A DNA stretch of 9,913 bases from Bacteroidota bacterium (GCA_023448955.1 JAEXJU010000002.1:1-9913); one strand, 5' to 3'; shown: positions 1 to 7,513, counted from the stretch's first letter. Made by a program: numbers and translations. Notes: generated by a model not told the origin, from the letters alone.

Positions 1-326
1 GTCAAATCCTGATGATAAGCAACATACCAATTGGATTTTTCAGGCTTATCAAAATAGATACTTTTTACCACGAAATAATCGTTTCCAAAAACATCGTTAA
101 TGATTTTCTTAATATTATCATTAAAGATGAATGGATGACTTTCGGGAACTTCTTTCAAAAATTGTCTTATCGCAAAAAGGTCTTCAGACTTCCTGAATGT
201 TTCTTTCGAAGTATCAATAGATTCAATCATATTAATGATTTGATTGATTTCTTCATCTGAGAAAATATTATTGATGATAGTGAATCCTTTTTCGGAGATT
301 TCGGTTTTATGGTTTTTAGTAAACAT
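1..326 (-). CDS. PhyH-like Fe(II)/2-oxoglutarate dioxygenase, N-terminal part
   Basis: Translating the minus strand from the ATG at 326-324 gives 108 uninterrupted codons that run off the left edge, so the C-terminal part is missing. The chain starts MFTKNHKTEISEKGF and continues with a helical stretch (FSDEEINQIINMIES, about residues 22-36). It ends in SNWYVAYHQDL (98-108), where H105 and D107 form an H-x-D pair. In phytanoyl-CoA dioxygenase (PhyH) family enzymes such a pair, plus a distal histidine, holds the Fe(II) used with 2-oxoglutarate to hydroxylate a substrate. The distal histidine and the 2-oxoglutarate-binding arginine would lie outside the window. No signal peptide is seen, so it is probably cytoplasmic. 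The substrate cannot be told. It lies 76 bases beyond the serine hydrolase on the same strand but behind a terminator, so it is probably a separate transcript. The family call rests on the H-x-D context and general shape, so it is moderately sure. Confidence 0.68.
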   Translation of the reverse strand, partial: MFTKNHKTEISEKGFTIINNIFSDEEINQIINMIESIDTSKETFRKSEDLFAIRQFLKEVPESHPFIFNDNIKKIINDVFGNDYFVVKSIYFDKPEKSNWYVAYHQDL

Positions 327-355
327 AAATTAATTTAACTAAATCACTTAAAGCT

Positions 356-391
356 AAAAACCCGTTCAGAGTTTGAAACTCTGAAGGGGTT
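356..391 (-). terminator. Rho-independent terminator of the serine hydrolase gene
   Basis: A near-perfect hairpin pairs TTCAGAGTTT (365-374) with AAACTCTGAA (376-385). It is extended, past one G-G mismatch, by AACCC (359-363) pairing with GGGTT (387-391). Read on the minus strand it ends in GGGTTTTT, a short U tract. It sits 12 bases beyond the stop codon of the minus-strand hydrolase gene and separates it from the PhyH-like gene. Confidence 0.85.
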
Positions 392-402
392 CTATTAAAA
401 TC

Positions 403-1938
403 TTAATTAATCTTCTTCAAATCCAGATCCTCAAAATCAAAACTAAAGTCAGTCACATCAGAGATTGGTTTCATTTTCGCAGAAACCGCTTTTCCATTTT
501 CGTCAAAATTCAAAATGAAAAATGAATCAGCATCATAGCTTCTGTCATCCCATTTTGCTACAAAAGCATTTGCTGAATACGGAATCAGATCACCTTTCAG
601 TCTTGGCGAAGATTTAGAAATAATTCTGTAGCCTTTCCCTTGTTTGGAAACCTCAACAATACCGAACCAGTCATCTTTATACCAACCGATGAACTGATCA
701 TCTTTCAAATCAAGTCTAAACTTTGATGCCTTATCATAAACCTCTTTCTTTTGTTTTTCAAAAGTTTCTTCATTTTTCTTGCTTCTGTCACCATAGATTT
801 TCAGCCAATCACGGTTAGAAACTCCTAAGTAAGCATCTTTAACTGAATTTGTAATTGTAGAAAAGGCTGCACCTGATTGTTGATTCGTCAGCACTACAAT
901 TCCCAGTTTCAGGTCAGGAATCAATGTAAAATGCGTCACCGTTCCTATCAGACCTCCCGAATGCTGAACCTGCAAATGACCTTTCACATCGCTTAAAAAC
1001 CAGCCTAAACCATAGCCGTAAAAATGTGTATCATAAGGCGAAGTAATCCCAACTTTATCCGGAATCTGAAGGCTCCACAATTCGTGGGCATTTTTCTCAG
1101 AAACCAAACGTTTGCCGTCTTTAGTCACAAATCCATTCAGAAGAAAGTTAGCCCAAGTCGTCATATCCTGAATGTTGCTCATTATGCCGCCTGCGGCATT
1201 CGCCGTTTCATTCCAATCGTGAGGAACAGCAACAGCTTTTCCCTCTACCGGAGCGTGAGCATCAATAATATTCTGAGAACTTTTTGCACGGTTATAAGAA
1301 CCGAAACTAGCCGTCATTCCAACAGGTTTCATAATTCTCTGCTCTATAAAATCTGCCCACTGCAGCCCGGAGACTCTGTGTATTACCTCTCCGGCAACAA
1401 TGAACATAATATTATTGTAATCCAAAGTCGTCCTGAACGGATTTTCAGGTTTTAGGTATCTGACATTATGAACAATATCATTGACTGTCAGATTGCCGCC
1501 TTCCGGAAAAAACATCAGATCGCCCTGTCCTAAACCCAATCCTGCTCTGTGTGTTACCAAATCCTTTATTGTCACATTCTGAGAAACATAAGGATCTGCC
1601 ATCTGGAATTCCGGGATATACTTTGTGACTTTATCATCCCAGTTCAGCTTGCCTTCATCTGCCAAAATAGCAAGCGCCGTACACGTAAAACCTTTACTGT
1701 TAGAAGCAATCCCGACCAAAGTATTAGCATCCATCGGCTGATTATTTTTTAGTGAACGGACACCAAAACCTTTGGCATAAATCAGTTTTCCGTCTTTCAC
1801 GATTCCCACAGACATCCCCGGAACATCAAATGTTTTAAGAGAATTTTGGATCAATTCATCCAGTTTTTTTTCTTCAATCTGGGCATTGAAAAAGACAAAA
1901 GAAAAAAGAACAAAAAGTAAAGCTATGTTTCTTCTCAT
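403..1938 (-). CDS. Exported serine hydrolase, beta-lactamase (class C/PBP-like) fold
   Basis: This 511-residue protein belongs to the serine beta-lactamase/DD-peptidase-related hydrolase family. Residues 1-20 (MRRNIALLFVLFSFVFFNAQ) form a Sec signal peptide with a probable cut near NA|Q. The catalytic domain (about 24-370) shows the S-x-x-K motif S79-N-S-K82 carrying the nucleophilic serine, the second motif Y174-N-N176, and H326-S-G-G in the place of the usual KTG triad. HxG is common in esterase- and peptidase-like members, so this is more likely a peptidase or esterase than an antibiotic-resistance enzyme. About residues 385-511 form a C-terminal domain resembling the DUF3471 extension seen on such hydrolases. 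No T9SS tail or lipobox is visible, so a periplasmic location is likely. The ATG at 1938 is chosen because the signal peptide starts there. The gene is single, divergent from the UMP synthase gene and followed by its own terminator. Natural substrate unknown. Confidence 0.93.
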   Translation of the reverse strand: MRRNIALLFVLFSFVFFNAQIEEKKLDELIQNSLKTFDVPGMSVGIVKDGKLIYAKGFGVRSLKNNQPMDANTLVGIASNSKGFTCTALAILADEGKLNWDDKVTKYIPEFQMADPYVSQNVTIKDLVTHRAGLGLGQGDLMFFPEGGNLTVNDIVHNVRYLKPENPFRTTLDYNNIMFIVAGEVIHRVSGLQWADFIEQRIMKPVGMTASFGSYNRAKSSQNIIDAHAPVEGKAVAVPHDWNETANAAGGIMSNIQDMTTWANFLLNGFVTKDGKRLVSEKNAHELWSLQIPDKVGITSPYDTHFYGYGLGWFLSDVKGHLQVQHSGGLIGTVTHFTLIPDLKLGIVVLTNQQSGAAFSTITNSVKDAYLGVSNRDWLKIYGDRSKKNEETFEKQKKEVYDKASKFRLDLKDDQFIGWYKDDWFGIVEVSKQGKGYRIISKSSPRLKGDLIPYSANAFVAKWDDRSYDADSFFILNFDENGKAVSAKMKPISDVTDFSFDFEDLDLKKIN

Positions 1939-1957
1939 TTTTTAATTATAATTTTTA

Positions 1958-1965
1958 CGAAGATA
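1958..1965 (-). promoter_or_regulatory. Possible -7 element of the serine hydrolase promoter
   Basis: On the minus strand TATCTTCG lies about 20 bases upstream of the hydrolase ATG. It matches the Bacteroidota -7 consensus TAnnTTTG at all but one position. I see no good -33 TTG at the right distance, so the assignment is weak. Confidence 0.3.
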
Positions 1966-2019
1966 ACAATTTTGAAGCAGCCTTACATCTGACAGGGCAA
2001 GCTCTCGGATAAATTTTAT

Positions 2020-2027
2020 TAAATTTG
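2020..2027 (+). promoter_or_regulatory. Probable -7 element of the UMP synthase promoter
   Basis: TAAATTTG is an exact match to the Bacteroidota -7 consensus TAnnTTTG. It lies 19 bases before the ATG at 2047, giving a short leader of roughly 14 bases. No clear -33 TTG is present upstream. No attenuator-like or riboswitch-like structure fits in so short a leader. Confidence 0.45.
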
Positions 2028-2046
2028 TAGAAATCTAAGAAAATCA

Positions 2047-3405
2047 ATGAAAAGTAAAAAAGAATTCTTCCTCGAGTGTTATAAGCTCGGGATTATCAAG
2101 TTTGGGCGATTTACACTAAAAAGCGGGATCGAAAGTCCTTTTTATGTCGATCTTCGTCCGCTTGCTTCTGACCCGAAAATCCTGAAAGAGCTGGCTCATT
2201 ATCTGTTGGAAATGCTCCCTTTGGATAATTTTGACATCATCTGCGGTGTTCCTTATGCGGCACTTCCTATGGCTACAGCTATGTCTCTGGAAAGCTACCT
2301 GCCTCTCATCATCAAGAGAAAAGAAGCTAAAGCTTACGGTACCAAAAAACTCATTGAAGGCATTTATGAAAAAGGACAAAACTGTCTTTTGGTAGAGGAT
2401 GTCATCACCTCCGGAAAATCTTTGGTCGAAACTATAGACGAAGTGGAAAATGAAGGCATCAAAGTATCTGATATTGTTGTAGTTCTTGACAGACAACAAG
2501 GAGGAAAAGAAAAACTGGAACAAAAAGGCTACAATGTTCATTCGCTTTTTAACATTTCTGAAGTGGTCGAGATCTTGAAAGAAGTGAATTACATTGATGA
2601 TGATGAAGTGGCAAGAATCAAAGATTTTGTAGATGGAAACCAAGTTGTTTTTGAAGAAAAAAAACGTTTGTCTTACGAACAGAAACTGGAAGCTGCGGAA
2701 CATTCTTTCGCCAGGAAAATTCTTGAAATTGCTATCGACAAAAGATCAAACCTGATTGCATCTGCAGATTTTATCACAACAAAAGAGTTGTTAGATTTTG
2801 CTGATATTGTTGGCCCTCACATTGTCGCACTTAAAACGCACATTGACATCCTGAACGATTTTGATGCTGATGAAACCATTCTTCCGCTAAAAGACCTGGC
2901 AACAAAACATAACTTCCTTCTAATGGAAGACCGGAAATTTGCGGACATCGGAAATACACAGGAATTACAGTTTTCCTATGGCACGTATAAAATTTCCAAC
3001 TGGGCAGATCTGGTAACATCCCACGTTATTGGCGGAAGCAAAAGCCTGGATTGCTTTATGAATGTGGGTGTTGTTGCGATTTTGGGAATGTCTTCCGAAG
3101 GAACTTTAACTGATTCGCATTATCGTGAAGAGGCTATGAAAATTATTGAAAATCATCCTAGCATTATCGGTTGTGTGGCGCAGAACCAAGTTCCTGATAA
3201 TATCCTGTTGTTTACACCGGGCGTAAACCTAGGAACTACTGATGACAGCAAAGGCCAGCAATATAATTCTCCGGAACACGTCATCTCGAATTATGGAACA
3301 GACTTTATCATTGTAGGCCGCGGAATTTATAAAGCTGATGAGCCTGAACAGGAAGCTTTGCGTTACAAAAACGAAGGCTGGAAAGCATACCAGGATTCTT
3401 TGTAA
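2047..3405 (+). CDS. pyrEF: Bifunctional UMP synthase: orotate phosphoribosyltransferase / OMP decarboxylase fusion
   Basis: This 452-residue cytoplasmic protein carries out the last two steps of de novo pyrimidine synthesis: orotate + PRPP to OMP, then OMP to UMP + CO2. The orotate phosphoribosyltransferase domain (about 1-195) has the flexible catalytic loop K90-R-K-E-A-K-A-Y-G-T-K and the PRPP-binding signature LLVEDVITSGKS (114-125). After a short linker (about 196-216), the decarboxylase domain (217-452) has K263 in LKTHIDILNDF, the catalytic D295-R-K297-F-A-D300 of EDRKFADIGNT, and the phosphate-binding GQQYNSP (403-409) and GRG (424-426). All key residues are present, so both activities are expected. 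The domain order and wording closely resemble animal UMP synthase, not the separate short bacterial PyrE and PyrF. There is one continuous frame with no internal stop. The ATG at 2047 gives the normal N-terminus, with purine-rich AAGAAAA just upstream. The gene is monocistronic, between a divergent hydrolase and its own terminator. Confidence 0.96.
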   Translation: MKSKKEFFLECYKLGIIKFGRFTLKSGIESPFYVDLRPLASDPKILKELAHYLLEMLPLDNFDIICGVPYAALPMATAMSLESYLPLIIKRKEAKAYGTKKLIEGIYEKGQNCLLVEDVITSGKSLVETIDEVENEGIKVSDIVVVLDRQQGGKEKLEQKGYNVHSLFNISEVVEILKEVNYIDDDEVARIKDFVDGNQVVFEEKKRLSYEQKLEAAEHSFARKILEIAIDKRSNLIASADFITTKELLDFADIVGPHIVALKTHIDILNDFDADETILPLKDLATKHNFLLMEDRKFADIGNTQELQFSYGTYKISNWADLVTSHVIGGSKSLDCFMNVGVVAILGMSSEGTLTDSHYREEAMKIIENHPSIIGCVAQNQVPDNILLFTPGVNLGTTDDSKGQQYNSPEHVISNYGTDFIIVGRGIYKADEPEQEALRYKNEGWKAYQDSL

Positions 3406-3420
3406 AAATTTAAATTCATA

Positions 3421-3451
3421 AAACCCTTTCATATTTTTTGAAAGGGTTTTT
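3421..3451 (+). terminator. Rho-independent terminator of the UMP synthase gene
   Basis: An 11-bp perfect stem, AAACCCTTTCA (3421-3431) with TGAAAGGGTTT (3439-3449), closes a 7-base T-rich loop and runs straight into a TTTTTT tract on the plus strand. It begins 15 bases after the stop codon at 3405. Confidence 0.92.
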
Positions 3452-3574
3452 AATTCTAATCTCACTATGAAACTATCGAAGACGTATAACTATCGGATTA
3501 ATCAAAAAAAATTAACAATCGAAAATTAATATTCATCGGAAAAAATTAGTAGTTTTAGATACTGATTATTTTTG

Positions 3575-6391
3575 ATGAAGCGATTTTTTTTGTGCCTGAC
3601 TTTATGCTTTTTTTATTTCTCTGCAAACGCGCAGCGAGATAGTATTTCAATCCACGCCAAACTGAATGAGGATCAGAAAACGATCTCTGTTGAACAGGTT
3701 CTTATTTATCACAATCCTCATCAAAAAGCAATTAACCAAATCAAACTTCTGAATTGGGTTGCAGCATATCAGAACAGAAAAACATACCTTCTTAAAAGAA
3801 AAGTAGAAGATCGTAAAAAGGATCTATATTTCGCAAAAGAAGACCAGCTCGGAAAACTGGAAAGCCTTCAATATTCCTACGGAAATAACTTTTCAGAAGT
3901 GCTCAATAAAAATCAGGAAAATATTTATATTCCTCTATCTGAATCACTAAATCCTGGAGAAAGAATAAAGATTTCACTGAATTATCAGATCCGTTTGCCT
4001 GACGCCAGATTTACCGGCTACGGAATAGACGTGAATCATATTTTGCTAAAGTATTTTTTTCTGGTACCGGAAACTTTTGAAGACGAAAATCAAAGCAACA
4101 ATTTCTACAGAGATACAGAAGAAACAGGCAATGCAGGATCATTCTGGAATATTGACTTTACGCTTCCGGAAAGCTGGAAATGCTATTCCAACCTGGCAAG
4201 ACATTCGGAATCCGGATTTTCAGGCATTTCAATTATCGATCCGGAATTTCAGCTTTCAAAAAAAAATTATCCTGACTTTCAGCCTGAAATTGATGGGCAA
4301 AAAGTCAATATTCAACTCGGTTATGAGATTTCTGAATATCAACAGAAAATACTTGAGCCTGTTTTGGTCAATCATCTTAGTTTTCTCAAAAGTAAAACCG
4401 GAAACCTGCCGGAAAATATTTTTATCACTCAAAAATTTCTTAACAAAGAAGAGTTTTTTGGTATTGATGATATTAAATTCTGGAAATTCAAATACCAGCT
4501 TTTTACAGATTATGAAAAGGCTGACCTTGATTATTTCAGCCTGTTATCAAAAAAAATCACGGAAGAAAGCCTCATCACCAATAAAACTAATGATCACTGG
4601 TTAAAAAACGGCATAAAATCTCATCTAGAAATTCAGTACCTTAAAAAGTTTTATCCGAATCATCTATTACTGGGAAATCTTCCCGATAACGTTAAAATAC
4701 TTGGGATCAAACCGTTAAAAGTTTTTCACGCATCTAAACTGAAGCTGTCTGAACGTTATGGACTAGCTTATCATTACATTTACACTCAGAATCTGGATCA
4801 GAAAATTACAACGCCTTATCATCAGCTCAGTAATTTCAATACAACAGCCATTAGCCAGTTTGAAACCGGAAGTTTACTTAATTACATTTCTGAATATCAA
4901 GGCTCGGAACAATTCGATTTGTTTCTAAAGAATTATCTTTCTTCCAATTACCAGAAAAAGTTAGCCGGTTCAGAATTTCTGAAAGCATTGGAAAAAGCAA
5001 CAGATGGCAACTCTGATTTTTTAGAACGAATGATGAATGAAAAACACAGAGTCAATTTTAACCTGAAAAGTATTAAGGAAAAAAATCAGAATTATAATGT
5101 TCATCTGCGATCCAGAAATGCCGATCTAATTCCTCTGAAAATACAATCCGAGACAAGAGAAGGCGGCAAAAATACTTTCTGGAAAAGTAAAAATGAGGTC
5201 AGCAAAGATTCCGTTTCAATTCCAAATAATAGTATTTACAAGATCGTTCTGAATGATGATTATATCTTTCCTGAAACCAATTACAGAGATAATTATATCT
5301 ACACAAAAGGTTTATTTTCTAATGCGAAAAAGATTCGATTAAAACTTATAAAAGATATTCAAAATCCGGAATACAACGAGATTTTCCTGACTCCCCGTCT
5401 TACTTTCAATGCCTATGATAAAGTGCTGCTTGGACTAAATTTTAAAAACCAGGGAATATTCGATCAGAAATTTGATTATTCGGTGACACCATATTACAGC
5501 ACGGGAACGGGCAAGCTTACAGGATCCGGAGCGTTGAACTACTCTATTCTGCCTCCAAACAGTTTCTTCAGAAGATGGAACTTTGGTGTATCGGGTTCAT
5601 ATTTTCATTATGATAATGATTTGGCTTATAAAAGATTTGGCGCAGGAACCTCCTTTGATTTTCAAAAGAATCCGAGGAGTGCCATTGGCAGGAGTTTATA
5701 CTTTTCATATAATTACTATGAAAGAGAGCTTACACCACTGATGATCCTTAATAATCAATACTCTAAATATAATCTCTGGAACATTGGTTATTCTTATTCT
5801 GACAACAGGCTGATCCACGAAAAATATATCGGAACCAATTTCCAGTGGATGGAAGATTTTCAGAAAATTTCTGCTGAAGCATTTTACCGCTGGGAATTTG
5901 CAAAGGATAAAAAGGTCAGCTTCAGGCTATTTGCCGGTTATTTCCTGAGAAATGACACTAAAAATTCTTTATTCAATTACGGAATTTCCAGAGTATCTAA
6001 TTACAGTTTTTCCTACGGGCTTTTGGGTCAAAGTGCCACATCCGGAATTTTATCCCAGCAGTTTATCTTAGCTGAAGGTGGTTTTAAATCATTTTTTAAT
6101 ACCTCGGTCAATCAGTTTATTACAAGTGTCAATGTAGATTCACACTTATGGAAATGGTTTAACCTGTATGCAGATGCCGGCATTTATAAAAATAAGACGA
6201 GACAGGCAGAGTTTATCTGGGATTCCGGGGTGAAGGTAAAAGTAGTTCCTGATTTTCTGGAGATCTATTTCCCTGTAGCTTCAAGCTTGGGATTTGAGCC
6301 CGGCTTTAAAGATTATGGACGCAGAATCCGCTATACACTGATTCTTAATCTGGGAGCACTGATTAACAACCTTAGAAGAGGGGTGTTCTAA
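3575..6391 (+). CDS. Exported M1-peptidase-like protein lacking the zinc motif, with C-terminal outer-membrane beta-barrel
   Basis: I choose the ATG at 3575 (938 residues). A TTG three bases earlier adds only one residue and is less likely. Residues 1-19 (MKRFFLCLTLCFFYFSANA) are a Sec signal peptide. Residues about 22-490 resemble an M1 (gluzincin) aminopeptidase: an N-terminal beta-rich domain, then FGIDDIKFWKFKYQLF (295-310) where M1 enzymes carry GAMEN, and DHWLKNGIKSHLE (340-352), which lines up with the WLNEGxxxYLE segment holding the third zinc ligand. The HExxH motif expected just before it is absent (LLSKKITEESL, about 323-333), and the ligand glutamate is N345. It is therefore probably catalytically dead. 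From about 600 to the end, alternating aromatic and polar strands (YDKVLLGLNFKNQ, FGVSGSYFHY, SLYFSYNYYE) and a C-terminal Phe indicate an outer-membrane beta-barrel. No HExxH occurs elsewhere in the chain. Role unknown: perhaps a surface peptide- or protein-binding or assembly factor. The M1 relation is by eye and moderate; export and barrel are surer. Confidence 0.8.
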   Translation: MKRFFLCLTLCFFYFSANAQRDSISIHAKLNEDQKTISVEQVLIYHNPHQKAINQIKLLNWVAAYQNRKTYLLKRKVEDRKKDLYFAKEDQLGKLESLQYSYGNNFSEVLNKNQENIYIPLSESLNPGERIKISLNYQIRLPDARFTGYGIDVNHILLKYFFLVPETFEDENQSNNFYRDTEETGNAGSFWNIDFTLPESWKCYSNLARHSESGFSGISIIDPEFQLSKKNYPDFQPEIDGQKVNIQLGYEISEYQQKILEPVLVNHLSFLKSKTGNLPENIFITQKFLNKEEFFGIDDIKFWKFKYQLFTDYEKADLDYFSLLSKKITEESLITNKTNDHWLKNGIKSHLEIQYLKKFYPNHLLLGNLPDNVKILGIKPLKVFHASKLKLSERYGLAYHYIYTQNLDQKITTPYHQLSNFNTTAISQFETGSLLNYISEYQGSEQFDLFLKNYLSSNYQKKLAGSEFLKALEKATDGNSDFLERMMNEKHRVNFNLKSIKEKNQNYNVHLRSRNADLIPLKIQSETREGGKNTFWKSKNEVSKDSVSIPNNSIYKIVLNDDYIFPETNYRDNYIYTKGLFSNAKKIRLKLIKDIQNPEYNEIFLTPRLTFNAYDKVLLGLNFKNQGIFDQKFDYSVTPYYSTGTGKLTGSGALNYSILPPNSFFRRWNFGVSGSYFHYDNDLAYKRFGAGTSFDFQKNPRSAIGRSLYFSYNYYERELTPLMILNNQYSKYNLWNIGYSYSDNRLIHEKYIGTNFQWMEDFQKISAEAFYRWEFAKDKKVSFRLFAGYFLRNDTKNSLFNYGISRVSNYSFSYGLLGQSATSGILSQQFILAEGGFKSFFNTSVNQFITSVNVDSHLWKWFNLYADAGIYKNKTRQAEFIWDSGVKVKVVPDFLEIYFPVASSLGFEPGFKDYGRRIRYTLILNLGALINNLRRGVF

Positions 6392-6451
6392 AATAATTCA
6401 AATTAACATAAACGGGCTATAGAACTTTTATTTATTATTATCTCGTCAAAC

Positions 6452-6479
6452 AAAAAAAAGGCTTCCAAAAGGAAGCCTT
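6452..6479 (-). terminator. Rho-independent terminator of the first T9SS cargo gene
   Basis: A perfect 9-bp stem AAGGCTTCC (6458-6466) / GGAAGCCTT (6471-6479) has an AAAA loop. On the minus strand it is followed by eight T residues (complement of 6452-6459). It lies 23 bases past the stop of the 6503-7291 gene. The plus-strand gene ending at 6391 has no good terminator of its own; this hairpin could slow transcription from that side but lacks a T tract in that direction. Confidence 0.9.
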
Positions 6480-6502
6480 GAATATTCTAAGAAAAACTAC
6501 AA

Positions 6503-7291
6503 TTAGTTTTTAACGATTTTCTGAGATACTTTCTCTCCGTTTACAGTACCAGTTACAATGTACATTCCTTTTGCAAGAGAAGACACATTAAGTGTAGAAC
6601 CTTCTGTTACCTTAGCAGATTTTACAACCTGACCAGCAGCGTTGATGATCTGGATATCAGCATTCTTAGCGAAAGCGATAGATTCTCCAACTACAGTGTT
6701 TTTAACTAAAGTAGAATTATTTTTTGCAAAATCTGCAACTGCTAGTGTAGTATAGCCTTTGATATCATCTACGAACAATGCATTTGTTGAACTCTTTTGT
6801 AACTTTATAGAAAAAGCTGGAGTTGACCCCCAAGATACACCAGTAAGATCCAATGTAATAGTAACCCAATCATTAGCGTTGATACTACCTGTATAGGCAT
6901 TCGCTCCCGTAGCAGTCAGAGTAACATTTCCAGTTGTACCTGCAGGAACGTTGAAATACTTACTTCCGGTAGCTGTTCCATCTCCAGCATTGAAAGAAAC
7001 TCCACCAGAAACACCTTTCACCTTCAATGTTATATAATTAATTCCTGCTACATTCATGTTTTTATTAGCTGTCATCACATAAATGTTTGATGTGGTTGTA
7101 TTGTCTGTAATTTTCAATGCCCCAGTTCCACCAACACCACCAGTTGTACTTTGTTCGCCAGACTTAAGAGCGAAGCCTAAGCTTGATTCGAAAGCAGTCC
7201 AATCATTAAAATCAGAACCAGCAAAAAGGTTAGTTTGTGCTGAAACTGTCATTGCTGCTGCAGCACTTAAAATAGTAAAGATTTTTTTCAT
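6503..7291 (-). CDS. T9SS cargo protein with jelly-roll (carbohydrate-binding-like) domain and type A sorting domain
   Basis: This is a 262-residue secreted protein. Residues 1-19 (MKKIFTILSAAAAMTVSAQ) are a Sec signal peptide. The passenger, about 20-182, begins NLFAGSDFNDWTAFESS, is rich in Gly, Thr and Asn, and ends in LFVDDIKGYT (172-181). That opening and closing is typical of beta-sandwich jelly-roll modules of the carbohydrate-binding type, though no ligand residues can be assigned. Residues about 195-262 are a type A T9SS C-terminal sorting domain: LVKNT, AGQVVK (219-224), VSSLAKGMYIVTG, and a terminal SQKIVKN. In known T9SS systems such a tail takes the protein across the outer membrane, is cut off by the PorU sortase, and leaves the passenger on the cell surface or released. 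No enzyme motif is visible. It has its own promoter and terminator. Its tail is about 60% identical (41 of 68 by my count) to that of the neighbouring cargo, while the passengers differ. Function unknown; sugar or matrix binding is a guess. Confidence 0.88.
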   Translation of the reverse strand: MKKIFTILSAAAAMTVSAQTNLFAGSDFNDWTAFESSLGFALKSGEQSTTGGVGGTGALKITDNTTTSNIYVMTANKNMNVAGINYITLKVKGVSGGVSFNAGDGTATGSKYFNVPAGTTGNVTLTATGANAYTGSINANDWVTITLDLTGVSWGSTPAFSIKLQKSSTNALFVDDIKGYTTLAVADFAKNNSTLVKNTVVGESIAFAKNADIQIINAAGQVVKSAKVTEGSTLNVSSLAKGMYIVTGTVNGEKVSQKIVKN

Positions 7292-7315
7292 TTTATTAAA
7301 GTTTAAAATTGTTTT
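7292..7315 (-). promoter_or_regulatory. Conserved A/T-rich leader before the first T9SS cargo ATG
   Basis: The 24 bases just before the ATG (minus strand) contain AAACAATTTTAAA and end in ATAAA. They match the leader of the other T9SS cargo gene at 20 of 24 positions. No Shine-Dalgarno site is present. Bacteroidota translation starts often rely on A-rich unstructured leaders, so this is probably the translation-initiation region. Confidence 0.6.
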
Positions 7316-7337
7316 TTCTTCTTATTGTAAAGGGATG

Positions 7338-7366
7338 CTAAGTTAATAAAAAAAAATATCTGTCAA
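7338..7366 (-). promoter_or_regulatory. Promoter of the first T9SS cargo gene
   Basis: On the minus strand a TTGACA element (7366-7361) is followed, with 18 bases between TTG and TA, by TAACTTAG (7345-7338). The latter matches the Bacteroidota -7 consensus TAnnTTTG at all but one fixed position. The predicted leader is about 40 bases. Spacing and position fit a primary-sigma promoter of this phylum. Confidence 0.6.
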
Positions 7367-7486
7367 AATTTTATTTATTTTTTAACATTTATACATTAAA
7401 TTGTCACGTTTTGATCGAAGTTGCAAAATTTTTCACTACTAAAATTTAACATTCTTCAATCCAATTTTGTTTACACTTATTTGTCA

Positions 7487-7513
7487 CAAAGGTAATCATA
7501 TTAATAAAACCAA
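7487..7513 (-). promoter_or_regulatory. Possible distal second promoter of the first T9SS cargo gene
   Basis: On the minus strand TACCTTTG (7494-7487) is an exact TAnnTTTG match with a TTG at 7513-7511, 16 bases upstream. That is slightly shorter than the usual spacing. If used, it would make a leader of about 190 bases or a small RNA. AT-rich DNA gives such matches by chance, so confidence is low. Confidence 0.25.

Noticed and set aside
12..260. 82-codon plus-strand frame at the left edge
   Set aside because: The minus strand over the same bases encodes the PhyH-like protein with its H-x-D pair, which explains the region better.
1024..1455. 143-codon plus-strand frame opposite the serine hydrolase
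   Set aside because: It is a shadow of the hydrolase, whose catalytic motifs lie in the other strand over the same bases.
403..1938. An antibiotic-resistance beta-lactamase
   Set aside because: The third motif is HSGG, not KTG, and there is a C-terminal extension typical of other hydrolases; nothing in the context suggests resistance or mobility.
1939..2046. A pyrimidine-sensing attenuator or riboswitch upstream of the UMP synthase gene
   Set aside because: With a consensus -7 element at 2020-2027 the leader would be only about 14 bases, and no hairpin with a T tract is found there.
2116..2703. 195-codon open frame on the minus strand inside the UMP synthase gene
   Set aside because: It is the antisense of a well-supported coding region, is rich in Phe, Ser and Ile without domain features, and has no promoter or leader of its own.
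4077..4604. 175-codon plus-strand frame inside the M1-like gene
   Set aside because: It overlaps the long gene in another frame, is lysine- and isoleucine-rich without motifs, and the host frame is clearly the coding one from signal peptide to barrel.
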